The notes under the pieces: model-generated
Told to the model about the DNA's origin: nothing
The model's input: only the letters and a program-made list of their open reading frames with translations
Database searches by the model: none
Translations under genes and position numbers: made by a program
Part shown: positions 32,034 to 41,852 of the stretch, piece by piece
Layout of the letters: each line of letters opens with the position of its first letter
Position numbering within the stretch: the stretch's first letter is position 1
Origin: a virus
IMG/VR virus record: IMGVR_UViG_3300028746_000014
Coordinates: 32,657 to 96,656 of that record
Direction: 5' to 3' (one strand)
Length of the DNA stretch: 64,000 nucleotides

Positions 32034-35000
32034 TAGGCCTCCTGTAGGAACCCTCCATAGATCGTCAGAGCGAGTAACTCATTAGCAGCCGACTGGACGC
32101 CGAAGTCCACATTGACCTGCATGTGGCGACATACCGCTGGTTCTTGTTCATCCGTCAGGTAGAACCTCTGCGCGTTGAGTGACTTACTCGGTGCCAACGT
32201 CGGAGGATCATTTACGGAGTGCTTCAAGATTTCGAAAGACCCTGTATAGTACGGGACTGCCTCATCGAGAATTACTCCCAGTACGAGCGGTGTTCCGATT
32301 CGCACTGCTTCCGTCGATATGAAACTAACCTCTGCAATTTGTCCGGGCTGCGCCAAGACTGCGGAGCCGAGGACTGCACTGGCCGGAAACGCTACGCCGT
32401 TGTCGGTGTATGCGTTCAGGTCGCGGTGTAGTATCGGGCCGGAACCGGTTGGTCCAAGGAGCAGATTGTGGATGCCGGGTGACACCTCGATGCTCTGTAT
32501 GGCTTTGACGCCTCCCACGATGTTAGCGAAAGGACACCACGTATAGCCCGTCTCAGGTGCCGGTGTCGGCATAAGGCGGTACCATCCAAACTGACCATCT
32601 CCAATGTACCATGCTTGGTCCTCACCTGTGACCTGCCATGCCACGTAGACGTTTGCCGGATTCCACGAGACGCCCGGTTGTCCGGTGTCCAATCGAATCT
32701 GATCGCCAATTGGGAATGCAGCGTACGTGATACCAGCAGCCGGGTCGATGATACAGAACTGACTGTCGGTCGTGAAGAAGCCAATGATGGAACCGTTGAT
32801 ATCGAGAGCGTTGTAGCTCAAGAGACCGACGCCCTGCATGATCGGTATGCCACTCGTGATCGGGGAAGTTGAGGTGCCGCTTCCTTGGATCAGGTAAACG
32901 TCCGAGACCGTGAAGACCATCAGACCGCTTGTGGTAGGAACGAGTCGCTTGACGAGTGACGGGAAGGTGTCGAAGTTCAAAGGCGGTGTGCCGTTGACTC
33001 CGTTGCCGACCGGTGTATCCGGTCCTGCTGTCCAGTACACGATGTTGCCTATGCTGTACCAGATGCGATTCAGGTGATACGCCAAGTTGATAGCGCCCGA
33101 TGCTGGCGGCGTGTTCTCTCCCTCAAGAGGTGCGGAGATAAGGTTGTTCAAGCCGGTGTCCGGTGTCGTGTCAACGTACCCCGATGTGAGGTAGGTCGAA
33201 AGCGGTACCGTGTACGTCTCGTCTCCGGGTCCGGGGATAAGGAAGGGTGTACTCTGTCCATCCGTCGTTCGGAAGATCGCTACGAAGTCGGCCTGCGGAT
33301 CAATCATAGATGGGTCGAGTCCTGCACCCGGAGCGAACGTCACACCCGCGAAACCGATGTGGTTGCCCGTGGCCGCTGACAGCGGTCCAGCATTTGATAC
33401 CGTGTTGTCCAGCGTGTTGACAAGTGCGATAGCGTACTGCCAGCCGCCATTGAAGGTGCTTAGCGACCCCGGAGGTGGTGACGAAGACGGCCCTTGATTG
33501 ATCCAGATGAGAGGAGGATTATCAAGCGTCAAGCCGTTGAGTGCCGCATTGAATGTCGGTGCTGTCGTCCCGGTGATGCCCGCACGGAAAGGAGCTTCTG
33601 TGTTGCTGGCCGGATCGATGATGGTTGTGTCTGGAAGCGTATAGTTCGTCTTCGCTGTCCAAACGAAGTCTGTGACTGGCCCGATGTTGCTCCATGTGAA
33701 CTGACCCGAGGATTCAACCACGGTAGCATACGCGGGCGCGAACGCCGTGCTGAATGCTGGCCATGCGGGTTCGTTCGTGCCGCTCGTCGGGGTGCCGAAG
33801 GGTATAGGGTTGCCGTTGCACGTGACCTGAAGCTGCATACCTGAGTGGAACCAGTATGCGTAATCGATCTCAAAGCCATAGGTGCCCGCGCTAGGGAAGT
33901 TGACCACAAAGTTATTCGTGGAGAACCCACCCGCCTCGAAGCGGTTGTTATTACCGCCGAACACAGGATAGCCCATGTTCAAGGTCACTGTCTGGTTAGG
34001 GATGATCGGGTTGACATTCGTGCCTGATATAAGCGCAGCGCCGCCGCCGATGCCCCAGAGAACGCCATCGTGTGATGTGATCTGGAAAGCGTACTGTCCT
34101 GCAACAGGAACGTTGAAGGTGCCAAGGATGATGGACTGGAAGTCATGCTGGATCGATGGGAAAGGAACCTGAGTCCCTGTCGTCTCGCCCGCGCCGTTCA
34201 AGTTGTTCCACTGCTCCTGCGCTCCCGAACCTGTCGGGATGCCGGTCATCGACAAGCTTTCCAACGAGGTTGAGCTGGCGATGGCGCTGCCAGTGGTCAC
34301 GGGGTTGTAGAGCTGAATCGTACCGGAGATAGACCCCGCGTTGTACAAGTACTGCGAGACATTACCACTGTTGATGTTTACGGTCTGCCCAGTCGAAAGT
34401 TGAAACAGGCTGTTCGTGCCCGCTGCGTTACCGATGACAAAGTGCCCGTCAGCGTACGCGGTGTGAGCTTCCCATACTAGGGAGGCTGCGGTCTGAATCA
34501 TAGTCCAGACTGCGGTACCATCCGTGGTCGTGCTCCCAACACTGGTTGCCCATGTCGGAGTTGCCGTACCAGACATACCGACTGTGGATACCTGCTGAAG
34601 ATTACCGTTGGTGTCGATGATTACGCCAGCAAGAGAGTACGAGGTGTTGGCTGTCCACGCTACTCGTGACGATCCAACCACGGGTGTAAGCGTGCCCGTA
34701 GGAGCAACAATTCCCCAATTCTCAAGAGGGTTGCCACGATTAGTCCAGACAGTAGTACCATCGGTTGTGAGACCTCCCTGAAAGTTGTTTCCCTCAGCCG
34801 GTACCTGCGGGTTCCATGTGGGCGCGGTGCCCCCGGAGATGCCTGCGGTCGTGAGCTGCTGAATGTTGCCATTAGGGTCGATGAGGAAGGTAGTGTCGAG
34901 CGGGGTGCCGTTGCCGGTCCAGTTCGTGTCGGCTGCCCACACTACGAGAGTCTGAAGCCATTTCTTCTGATCGATACCGTTGCCGAAGTAGAGCGTATTC

Positions 35001-35425
35001 CCTACGCTCTGCATGTACGACTGTCCCGCGTTAGAGCTGGTCTTCGTCCATACAAGGGTCTTTACCCCTTGATACAAAGAGTAGAGAGCCGAGGTCTGAT
35101 CGACCATAATCTTGATCTGCTCATCGGTCTGGCTGAAGAGACGGAAGTTATAAAAACTGTCTACGTCATTCCATCCGTTGTTATCGTAGACAGAGTTGCC
35201 ATAGCGACGGGCTAGGGTAAGCTTGTTAGTTACCTCTACGTTGACACCCGCTATCAGAGCGTCACCATTGGCACCGTAGAACTTCTCTACGATACGAGTG
35301 GTCGCTGCATCACGCAGAGGACTTCGGTTCGTCCAGATACCTGAGGACCAACGACCGGTGTAGATCGGCGCGAAGCGTACTTGTTTTTGAGGCTGTGCGC
35401 CCGCGAGTCCTAGAAGATTAGGCAT
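32033..35425 (-). CDS. Large tail hub/tubular protein with PA14-like domain
   Basis: 1130 residues. N-terminus (VRFAPIYTGRWSSGIWTNRSPLRD...EVTNKLTLARRYGN) and the propeller-like C-terminal half (TSGLMVFTVSDVYLIQG, YNALDINGSIIGFFTTDSQ, IEVSPGIHNLLLGPTGSGPILHRD) resemble podoviral tail tube protein B/hub proteins. Several copies of a 'TAPTWN...TTDGTTVWTNRG' module are inserted between 190 and 310 and near 640. Residues about 425-550 (FNVPVAGQYAFQITSHDG...GTYGFEIDYAYW) look like a PA14 carbohydrate-binding domain. Confidence 0.8.
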   Translation of the reverse strand: MPNLLGLAGAQPQKQVRFAPIYTGRWSSGIWTNRSPLRDAATTRIVEKFYGANGDALIAGVNVEVTNKLTLARRYGNSVYDNNGWNDVDSFYNFRLFSQTDEQIKIMVDQTSALYSLYQGVKTLVWTKTSSNAGQSYMQSVGNTLYFGNGIDQKKWLQTLVVWAADTNWTGNGTPLDTTFLIDPNGNIQQLTTAGISGGTAPTWNPQVPAEGNNFQGGLTTDGTTVWTNRGNPLENWGIVAPTGTLTPVVGSSRVAWTANTSYSLAGVIIDTNGNLQQVSTVGMSGTATPTWATSVGSTTTDGTAVWTMIQTAASLVWEAHTAYADGHFVIGNAAGTNSLFQLSTGQTVNINSGNVSQYLYNAGSISGTIQLYNPVTTGSAIASSTSLESLSMTGIPTGSGAQEQWNNLNGAGETTGTQVPFPSIQHDFQSIILGTFNVPVAGQYAFQITSHDGVLWGIGGGAALISGTNVNPIIPNQTVTLNMGYPVFGGNNNRFEAGGFSTNNFVVNFPSAGTYGFEIDYAYWFHSGMQLQVTCNGNPIPFGTPTSGTNEPAWPAFSTAFAPAYATVVESSGQFTWSNIGPVTDFVWTAKTNYTLPDTTIIDPASNTEAPFRAGITGTTAPTFNAALNGLTLDNPPLIWINQGPSSSPPPGSLSTFNGGWQYAIALVNTLDNTVSNAGPLSAATGNHIGFAGVTFAPGAGLDPSMIDPQADFVAIFRTTDGQSTPFLIPGPGDETYTVPLSTYLTSGYVDTTPDTGLNNLISAPLEGENTPPASGAINLAYHLNRIWYSIGNIVYWTAGPDTPVGNGVNGTPPLNFDTFPSLVKRLVPTTSGLMVFTVSDVYLIQGSGTSTSPITSGIPIMQGVGLLSYNALDINGSIIGFFTTDSQFCIIDPAAGITYAAFPIGDQIRLDTGQPGVSWNPANVYVAWQVTGEDQAWYIGDGQFGWYRLMPTPAPETGYTWCPFANIVGGVKAIQSIEVSPGIHNLLLGPTGSGPILHRDLNAYTDNGVAFPASAVLGSAVLAQPGQIAEVSFISTEAVRIGTPLVLGVILDEAVPYYTGSFEILKHSVNDPPTLAPSKSLNAQRFYLTDEQEPAVCRHMQVNVDFGVQSAANELLALTIYGGFLQEA

Positions 35426-35433
35426 GGTTTCCT

Positions 35434-35925
35434 TTAGACGGCATAGAGAGCTATCTTGTACGACGTGCCGTTGATGAGCACTGGCAAGAACGCCACTGGG
35501 TTAGCGGGCAGCGTCTCAGCCCCACCTGTTGCTGTGGTAGCGAGTGTGGTCCCTGCAATGACGAGCTGCGCTGGTGGTAGCACTGCTATCTGCTGCGGCA
35601 CCCAAGTCCCGATGTTGAATGGGGACGGCGTGCTTATGACTTGCTGTGGGTTCGGTCCCCACACGCGCTGGCCGTCCGCGTTGTAGGCCGTCACGTTATA
35701 GTACGTGTTGGCGGGAAGGAGCACGTCGTTCGGCCATACCTCAGACCCCGCGACAACGTTGCCGCTGCCGTCGAGGTCCACCGTCACCCTGTAACCGGAC
35801 ACGACTTGTGTGGTGTCGTTGACCTGTGCGTCTTGGCTCAACTCAAAGATGAGTGAGCCGCCCGCGAGAGCGTTGCCCAAGGCATCCTGAAAAGCTCCGC
35901 CTGTGATTTCGTTGAGTGATGCCAT
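35434..35925 (-). CDS. Short fibre/adaptor protein
   Basis: 163 residues. N-terminal domain (VTVDLDGSGNV...LPANTYYNVTAYNADGQRV) is paralogous to the whole 114-aa protein at 37335; C-terminal module LPANPVAFLPVLINGTSYKIALYAV matches that of the proteins at 29718 and 35934. Probably a modular fibre component. Confidence 0.72.
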   Translation of the reverse strand: MASLNEITGGAFQDALGNALAGGSLIFELSQDAQVNDTTQVVSGYRVTVDLDGSGNVVAGSEVWPNDVLLPANTYYNVTAYNADGQRVWGPNPQQVISTPSPFNIGTWVPQQIAVLPPAQLVIAGTTLATTATGGAETLPANPVAFLPVLINGTSYKIALYAV

Positions 35926-35933
35926 GTCGCTCC

Positions 35934-37325
35934 TTATACTGCGTAGTACGGAATCTTCACCGTGGTGCCATTGATCGTTGTCTCCCAGAACCCAAGCGGG
36001 TTGGAGGGAAGCGTCTCACTACCTGCGGTGGCAGTTGTCGCTGTGACAGCAGAGTCAAGGTTCAAGTTTGGTACGTGGAACTCAGCATCGCCGGGGGAAC
36101 CATTGTGAAGCAGTGTGAGCTGCGTGGTCGGTGACGTGCCTGTGCCGATGGTGCATGTCCAGTTCCAGTTGTCGGACTGCGATGCACTGCCGTCCCAATA
36201 CTGGTTGGCGTGTCGGAACTCAGGGGCCGCCATGTTGCCGCTAGTGCTGGTTGCACTCACTGCGGTTAGCACTGAGGTGCCTAGCGAGGAGAACCCCGCA
36301 TCAAATTGTGTCCCACCTTGGACCACAAGGGACGCGCCTTGGATGTTTCCTTGAACGCTAATGTTCGGCACTTGAAACTCAAATCCTGAGCCGGATGCAT
36401 TCGTATGCGTAAGGATCAGAGTTGAGGTGGGATTCGCACCCGTCCCAAGATTTACGGCGAACTGCCAGTCGTCCGGCACACTCGCTGAGCCGTTCCAGTA
36501 ATTGCTCTGGAAGATCAGAGGAGCAGCGTTCTGGTTGTTGCTGCCCGTCGCTGTGTTGCTGCTATAGAGGAACGCCTGATTGGAAGCAAATAGGCTTCCA
36601 CAACTTACGTTACCGTTGAAGTCACCATTATTGCCGTTGAAGTCAAGGGCAAAAACATCAGTGGCGTACTGAACGATAGCTGTGCCAGTTGAACCTGTGT
36701 GACTAAAGAACAGAGTACTGGTCGGGTCGGTTCCCGTACCCGGCTGAACCTGTACAGACCAAGTGTCTGGCGCTGATGCAGTGCCATTCCAATATGCACC
36801 CGTCAGTCCAAGCACAGGTGAGTTCTGGTTGTCGCTGCTCGTCGCCGCCGATGCCGTGGAGATTGAAACGTCGGAAGCAGAAGTCCATCCGTCTTCAAAC
36901 GTCTGGGTGGCTGTCCAGTTATTATCAACGTTGAGCAATGCAACGTTGGCTAGGATGTTGACCCATGTGCCGGTCGAGAATACCTGTAGGGTACTCGTCG
37001 CCGTATCCCATACGGTCCACCCGGCGTTGGGAAGGAAAAACTCCCACCCCGGCACCTTGGTGTTATTTCCGCTCTGGGTTATCTCTGTAGACCATACCGC
37101 AATCGCGTTGTGTTGGCCCGTCCACGCGCCCGAGGGGGTTCCCTTGAGTAAATAGGCATCCCCGTTCGACGGAGAGCTTGGCGGGGCTGTGGTGGTCGTG
37201 TTGATGACTGCTCCCAGAAGGAGGGCATCGATAGCACGAAGGAAGGGTCGGAACTGGTCGTAGTACGCTTCCCCGATGTCCGCGTTGATAAGCAAGCCCA
37301 GACGAGGGCCAAGATCGACTGCCAT
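35934..37325 (-). CDS. Tail fibre protein
   Basis: 463 residues. N-terminal ~100 residues resemble the DUF2793-like segment found in phage fibres (GDAYLLKG...WTGQHNAIAVW...GWEFFLPNAGWTVWD). Three imperfect ~85-residue repeats follow (each with 'N.AP.l....YWNGSAS..D.W...v..GTG..PTSTL...HTGS'), then the shared C-terminal LPSNPLGFWETTINGTTVKIPYYAV module. Confidence 0.78.
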   Translation of the reverse strand: MAVDLGPRLGLLINADIGEAYYDQFRPFLRAIDALLLGAVINTTTTAPPSSPSNGDAYLLKGTPSGAWTGQHNAIAVWSTEITQSGNNTKVPGWEFFLPNAGWTVWDTATSTLQVFSTGTWVNILANVALLNVDNNWTATQTFEDGWTSASDVSISTASAATSSDNQNSPVLGLTGAYWNGTASAPDTWSVQVQPGTGTDPTSTLFFSHTGSTGTAIVQYATDVFALDFNGNNGDFNGNVSCGSLFASNQAFLYSSNTATGSNNQNAAPLIFQSNYWNGSASVPDDWQFAVNLGTGANPTSTLILTHTNASGSGFEFQVPNISVQGNIQGASLVVQGGTQFDAGFSSLGTSVLTAVSATSTSGNMAAPEFRHANQYWDGSASQSDNWNWTCTIGTGTSPTTQLTLLHNGSPGDAEFHVPNLNLDSAVTATTATAGSETLPSNPLGFWETTINGTTVKIPYYAV

Positions 37326-37334
37326 TGAAACTCC

Positions 37335-37679
37335 TTAGGATGCAAACTCACTGCCGAAGGCTTCACCGAAGCCCGCTTCCGGGCCGGTACCTTGCACGAC
37401 AATGTAGAGATTGGTTAGAACTTTCTGACCGTCCGCGTTGTACGAGTTCAGAAGGTAGGCCGTCGTGTTGGGTAGCATGGCGTTGTTTCCCCAGAATGTT
37501 GGGGAGCCTTCTACGTTGCCGCCTGAGTCGAGGTCTACTTGGACGACAGCTCCAGCACAGAGCTGGCCGCCGTCCGGGGTTTGTGTGTCTTCAGTTACGC
37601 GGATGATGAGGTAACCGTCAGAGAGTGGCGACCCATCAAGATCAGTAAAGTTGGTGACGGGAAACGGCACTCGTGGCAT
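37335..37679 (-). CDS. Small virion protein, paralogue of 35434 N-terminus
   Basis: 114 residues. Beta-sandwich-like domain with GGQLCAGAVVQVDLDSGGNV and LPNTTAYLLNSYNADGQKV, closely parallel to the first half of the 163-aa protein, implying duplication. Likely a fibre-attachment domain. Confidence 0.68.
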   Translation of the reverse strand: MPRVPFPVTNFTDLDGSPLSDGYLIIRVTEDTQTPDGGQLCAGAVVQVDLDSGGNVEGSPTFWGNNAMLPNTTAYLLNSYNADGQKVLTNLYIVVQGTGPEAGFGEAFGSEFAS

Positions 37680-37680
37680 G

Positions 37681-38601
37681 TTATGACCCCATTGCTTGCG
37701 CGGCCTGCGTGACCTTGATTTGCTCCGCCTGCGGCTGGCCAGTGATAGAGTACCAGTTCTGAAGGAAGATGTTGCGCTGCGTCTCGCTTAGGCCAGTGTT
37801 CGTAGCCAGCAGACTGCTGATGAACTTACCGTTCGCTGTAGTGAAGCGAGGATCGTCCGCGAAGAGCCACATCAGGCTGAGGAAACCCCAGTTATAGATA
37901 TGCGCGTACTCGTCGGGGATCGGTGCCCATGTCTGCTTTGTCTTCGTGAAGAGCGAGGGCTTAGCCTGCATCTGTAGCGTCACAGGGTATGCCTTGTCGG
38001 GTGTCGGCATAAGGCGGAACGTTAGGTTACCGTTGCCGTCATCGAACTGCGCCGACACGTACGTGGGACGGGCAATCTTCTCTTCTACTGATAGATCGAT
38101 CTTGGTCTGAAGCTGCTTCCATATCGGCCCGTTCGAGGTGGTGTCCATGACGGCACCGTTCTCGATCCATGCCATCGTGTATTCGCCTTCGACCTGTGGA
38201 TCACCGATATTGCCCTTGTTGGTCCACGTCACAGAGCCATCAGTCGTAGTGCCTGTGGCTGTGTGATTCCACGTAGGAGAGGAAGAGCCGGTCGTACCCG
38301 CTGTCGTACAGACTTGGGAGTTACCGGCATCATCCACAGTGAACCATCCGAGTTTTACTGCTGCACTCGCGGTGTAGTTGAAGAGGGTGTAGTCCTGCTG
38401 GTTGGCGACGGCGATGAAGCCCGTGACCACGCGGTTCCAACGCCAGATGAAGGGCGCACCAAGCATTGTCTGCTTGACCATGTTGGCCGATGTCTTGGCC
38501 GGTTCGATGAAGTTGCCCGTCGCGCTGTCGCGCATGAAGTTGAGCTTCTTTGCGAACTCGATAGTGTCGAGAAGTCGGATGCTGCTGCTAGGTGCTGACA
38601 T
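37681..38601 (-). CDS. Head-tail connector (tail tube A-like), paralogue 1
   Basis: 306 residues. Starts with helices, then APFIWRWNRVVTGFIAVANQQDY, an inserted 'GSSSPTWNHTATGTTTDGSVTWTNKG' module, and a C-terminal WAPIPDEYAHIYNWGFLSLMWLF...DDPRF helical part typical of podoviral gatekeeper/tail tube A proteins. Paralogous to the gene at 39206. Confidence 0.75.
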   Translation of the reverse strand: MSAPSSSIRLLDTIEFAKKLNFMRDSATGNFIEPAKTSANMVKQTMLGAPFIWRWNRVVTGFIAVANQQDYTLFNYTASAAVKLGWFTVDDAGNSQVCTTAGTTGSSSPTWNHTATGTTTDGSVTWTNKGNIGDPQVEGEYTMAWIENGAVMDTTSNGPIWKQLQTKIDLSVEEKIARPTYVSAQFDDGNGNLTFRLMPTPDKAYPVTLQMQAKPSLFTKTKQTWAPIPDEYAHIYNWGFLSLMWLFADDPRFTTANGKFISSLLATNTGLSETQRNIFLQNWYSITGQPQAEQIKVTQAAQAMGS

Positions 38602-38616
38602 CAGTCGTTACTCCCT

Positions 38617-39177
38617 TTATGCCCTTGCCTTACGTGCTATGGCCTCTAGCTCCCACAGAAAGTGAGTAAGCTTGCCGCTGAGGGCTATGTTCAACCCTAC
38701 GATAGATGGGTTCTTGGCTTTTATGGCCATACCCCAATTGGTCTGAGACAACGACACAAGTATTTTGAACTGCGGTATGAGGTGCTTTACTATACCCGCA
38801 GGATCGCGCATGTCATCGTCAGGAGACTCTATCTTTGACTTTTCAGCTATGTCCTTGATGTCCACCAAAGCCCACCCATAGAGTGTGCGTATAGCCTCAT
38901 CGACTGCGTACTTTTGGTCTATAAGCATCTGCTGTATGAGGTTCAGAAAAGAATGATTCTCATAGAATGCCGGTGTCATTAGGTTCTTACTGAACCCTCC
39001 CACCTGAAGGCACAATGCAGTTATAGACGCTGAAATTTCAGTGAGTCCATCCACTAGCTTTCCGTTTGATCCTGCGTCCTTGTCGTCGTAGTCATTATCT
39101 CCGTTCGACTTTTGTTTGCTAGGCTTGGCGTTGCTATTGCCTAGCGCGTCTCTTAGCGAATCGTACACTGTTGCCAT
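38617..39177 (-). CDS. Hypothetical protein inserted between connector paralogues
   Basis: 186 residues, helical, with an Asn/Asp/Lys-rich segment (about 20-40). Codon use looks more A/T-rich than its neighbours, suggesting later acquisition. No motif recognised. Confidence 0.68.
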   Translation of the reverse strand: MATVYDSLRDALGNSNAKPSKQKSNGDNDYDDKDAGSNGKLVDGLTEISASITALCLQVGGFSKNLMTPAFYENHSFLNLIQQMLIDQKYAVDEAIRTLYGWALVDIKDIAEKSKIESPDDDMRDPAGIVKHLIPQFKILVSLSQTNWGMAIKAKNPSIVGLNIALSGKLTHFLWELEAIARKARA

Positions 39178-39205
39178 GTAATTATAAGTCCTTTCAAGTT
39201 AGTTC

Positions 39206-40312
39206 CTACCAAGGCCCGTAGGGGTTAGCAGGAGAGGTTGGGTTAGTGCCCCATGAACTATCCATGACAGAAGTGCCGGGGTAGAAGCCGTAGTTGTCTT
39301 GTTCGCGGTCGCTCTGACGTACTGCCTTGTCGAGAGCCTGCTCCCATATCTGACGCTCCATCGTGTACTTCGCTCGGACCTTGGGATCAGGGTTACGGCG
39401 ATAGCACTCTGCGAAGAAGCCCTGTTTGAAGGCCCATTCGAAATCGTCAGGGAGTGGTTCTAATGTCTGGCCCACAGAGTAGAAGCGAGGAGCCTTCTTC
39501 TGTCCTTGGCATACGATGACCCACTGAGTACCGTTCTGGGGAGGGATGGGGTTCAGTCGTAGGCCCTGACCTGATGGATTGATTGCCGTCCAGACTACAG
39601 TGCCATCTTGCACGGTCGTTGCCGTGATGTTTGGACTCTTGACCGTTGGATACGCCGGGTTAGTTGGCCAGTCTGGTTGCGTGTTCCCGCAGGTTCCAAA
39701 GGTGGTCAGCGCCCACAGGTTACCGTTCGGGTCTGTGATGCATGTAGTTGCGTTGGTCGGGGTTTGCAGCGTCAGTAACGGCGACGTATAGATTACGCCG
39801 GGGCCGGGGTTCTGAAGGCCGCCGCGCCCAAGCCCGAGAGACGTAGTGTCGCCTGAGGGGTTGTCCGTGGTCGGGCCGAGAGGTGTCTGTCCCCACGTTC
39901 CAGTTTCCAGCATGGAATTTGGGAGCCAGCAGATTTTAGCCGGGTAGCCTGTCTGGTCATAGGTGACCATGAGGTCTTTGTTGACCTCGACGGGCTGTTT
40001 GAATTTTGGGATGGAAGTCTGATTGATCTGCGATGCCCACGCTGCTTCTAGCCAGCCAAGGTTCACCAGTCCGGGGATGAAGTAGTCCTGCTGATAAGAG
40101 ATGGTGCAGAACTGAGGTAGGTTGGCACGATTCCACTTCCAGTTGTACGGCTGTGCAAGCGGGCCGCCGTTGATGAGCGCCTGCATGACATCGTTTGCAA
40201 TTGAAAGGGCTGGGCCTTGGGAAGAACCGCCTGTAGCTAGGGCAGGAGATACGTCTCCAAGAGTTGCTGCGTCGTCCATAACTTCCTGAAGAGTGATCGA
40301 GCTATTAGGCAT
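39206..40312 (-). CDS. Head-tail connector (tail tube A-like), paralogue 2
   Basis: 368 residues. Parallel layout to the 306-aa protein: PYNWKWNRANLPQFCTISYQQDY, an inserted 'TQPDWPTN...VQDGTVVWTAINP' module, and a helical C-terminus (EPLPDDFEWAFKQGFFAECYRRNPDPKVRAKY). Extra N-terminal helices. Likely forms a second ring of the neck/tail tube. Confidence 0.75.
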   Translation of the reverse strand: MPNSSITLQEVMDDAATLGDVSPALATGGSSQGPALSIANDVMQALINGGPLAQPYNWKWNRANLPQFCTISYQQDYFIPGLVNLGWLEAAWASQINQTSIPKFKQPVEVNKDLMVTYDQTGYPAKICWLPNSMLETGTWGQTPLGPTTDNPSGDTTSLGLGRGGLQNPGPGVIYTSPLLTLQTPTNATTCITDPNGNLWALTTFGTCGNTQPDWPTNPAYPTVKSPNITATTVQDGTVVWTAINPSGQGLRLNPIPPQNGTQWVIVCQGQKKAPRFYSVGQTLEPLPDDFEWAFKQGFFAECYRRNPDPKVRAKYTMERQIWEQALDKAVRQSDREQDNYGFYPGTSVMDSSWGTNPTSPANPYGPW

Positions 40313-40373
40313 GTGTTCTCCGAATTGAGCAACCGGCTGTCACGGTGCCTGCTTGATTTTCACAGTCTGCGCC

Positions 40374-41021
40374 TTAGCGCAATGTTGCGTTCTTGGTGTT
40401 CTCACGGTAGAACTCGCCACCGTCAGAGTACTGGAAGATCACGCCCTTTGAAGGAGTGTTCTTCGTTTGGAAGTTGACTGCCTGCTTGTAGATTGCAAGA
40501 GCTGCGTTGTACGATTCCTGAGTCTTGTGATCGGACTTGACTGGGGGCTTCCAAGTCTTACCACAGCGCAGGCATCGCACCCATGTGTCGCCGTTTGCGA
40601 ACGTGTGCATCAGTACTGCGTAGTCAGGTGAGTCACCCTTTCCGCCGACGACGCCGCCAGCTCCGTTGCCACCCTTGTGGTGGTTGCAACGATTCTGTTG
40701 CATCGCTTCGTTCTTGCGAGTGGACTCGATGGTCGCGCCCTTGGTGTACGCCTCTTGGCGAATGTTCGCACGCTTTAGCTCTCGCTCTGCGAGACGATCA
40801 TTGATGTCTTCGAGGTTAGCTTTGCGCTCCTGAAGTTCGAGCTTCTTTAGTTCAAGCTCAAGCTGCTTGCTCTCGATCTCAAGCTCTTCGAGAGTCTTGG
40901 TCGCGGCTGACTTCACCGGGGCCTTGGGTGCTTCCTTTTCCTTTGGTGCGAGAGATGCTAGAACCTGCTCGGCCTTAGCCTTGCTCTCCAATTGAATGTC
41001 ATTCAAAACCTGTTCGCTCAA
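40374..41021 (-). CDS. Coiled-coil protein with zinc motif
   Basis: 215 residues: long charged coiled coil (about 45-105), then CNHHKGG (about 110) and CLRCGKTW (about 147-154) that together form a plausible zinc-binding fold. Located between connector and capsid genes; probably virion assembly related. Confidence 0.7.
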   Translation of the reverse strand: MSEQVLNDIQLESKAKAEQVLASLAPKEKEAPKAPVKSAATKTLEELEIESKQLELELKKLELQERKANLEDINDRLAERELKRANIRQEAYTKGATIESTRKNEAMQQNRCNHHKGGNGAGGVVGGKGDSPDYAVLMHTFANGDTWVRCLRCGKTWKPPVKSDHKTQESYNAALAIYKQAVNFQTKNTPSKGVIFQYSDGGEFYRENTKNATLR

Positions 41022-41044
41022 AACCTATCCTCCTTTAGGATGTA

Positions 41045-41692
41045 CTACTCCTCACCGTGAAGGGTGAGTTTGTTGCCGTTGTTGCGGAACGCTTGAAGCG
41101 ATGCGTTGTAGCGGTGGTAAGCGTCGGTGACCTTAGGCCGACCGAAGAGCTTATTCGCTTTCTCCTCAGTGATGATGCCCTTGAGGATTAGTTGAAGAAG
41201 TGGTGTGCGCCACCCGCGCCGACGCTCGGCCAGTGGTACGCCGTGGTCATCGAAGTTGAGAACCGAAAGCTCCTGCATCCATCCTTGCTGGACCCAGCAC
41301 TGTACGGTCTGCTCTCCGCCCGGAGTGAGCGCGACATAGAGGTCGGCTTTATCTAGGTGGACGTGCTGTCTGTAGTGGCACTCTACACCGGCCTTACGAA
41401 GACGGCTGATAAACTCTGTGTGCGTCATTGGGGTTCCGACACGCGCTTGCGCGTCATCGTACTCCTCTTTCGTCGCCCACTGGTACTGCTCAGAGAGTTC
41501 GTCGTTCATCTCTTTCTGGCGGTGAAGCTCTTCTTTGTTCTCGTTGCTTGCGAAGTTCGAATCGTATACGCGCTCGGCGTACTCCTCTACGGCAAGCTCA
41601 AGCTGCTTCGACATCTTGGTGGACATCTCTGCTGCGTATGTCTCCCAAGGCGCTGCTGTACTTGTGTGCGTGCCGGTAACTGCTGGTTGCAT
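41045..41692 (-). CDS. Hypothetical protein of the capsid region
   Basis: 215 residues. Acidic N-terminal helices, then a mixed domain (FISRLRKAGVECHYRQHVHLDKADLYVAL). The pattern GxxxxxLxLxLKGIITEEKANKLFGRPK near 170 recurs in phage structural operons. The 160 nt upstream (41693-41852) hold only a short ACTCTC/GAGAGT hairpin. Confidence 0.7.
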   Translation of the reverse strand: MQPAVTGTHTSTAAPWETYAAEMSTKMSKQLELAVEEYAERVYDSNFASNENKEELHRQKEMNDELSEQYQWATKEEYDDAQARVGTPMTHTEFISRLRKAGVECHYRQHVHLDKADLYVALTPGGEQTVQCWVQQGWMQELSVLNFDDHGVPLAERRRGWRTPLLQLILKGIITEEKANKLFGRPKVTDAYHRYNASLQAFRNNGNKLTLHGEE

Positions 41693-41852
41693 TCAAGACT
41701 CCCCTCTTGAATCAAAATGTGCCCTCTCGTACGAAGTCGATCACTCTCGTAGGAGAGAGTCGCGGCATCTTCAACTGGCCGGTCGAAGAGCTGCGAGATA
41801 GGCGCGTGAGGTTGCCTAGGGACACTGGGTAATCCACCCTCGTCCCATTGCC

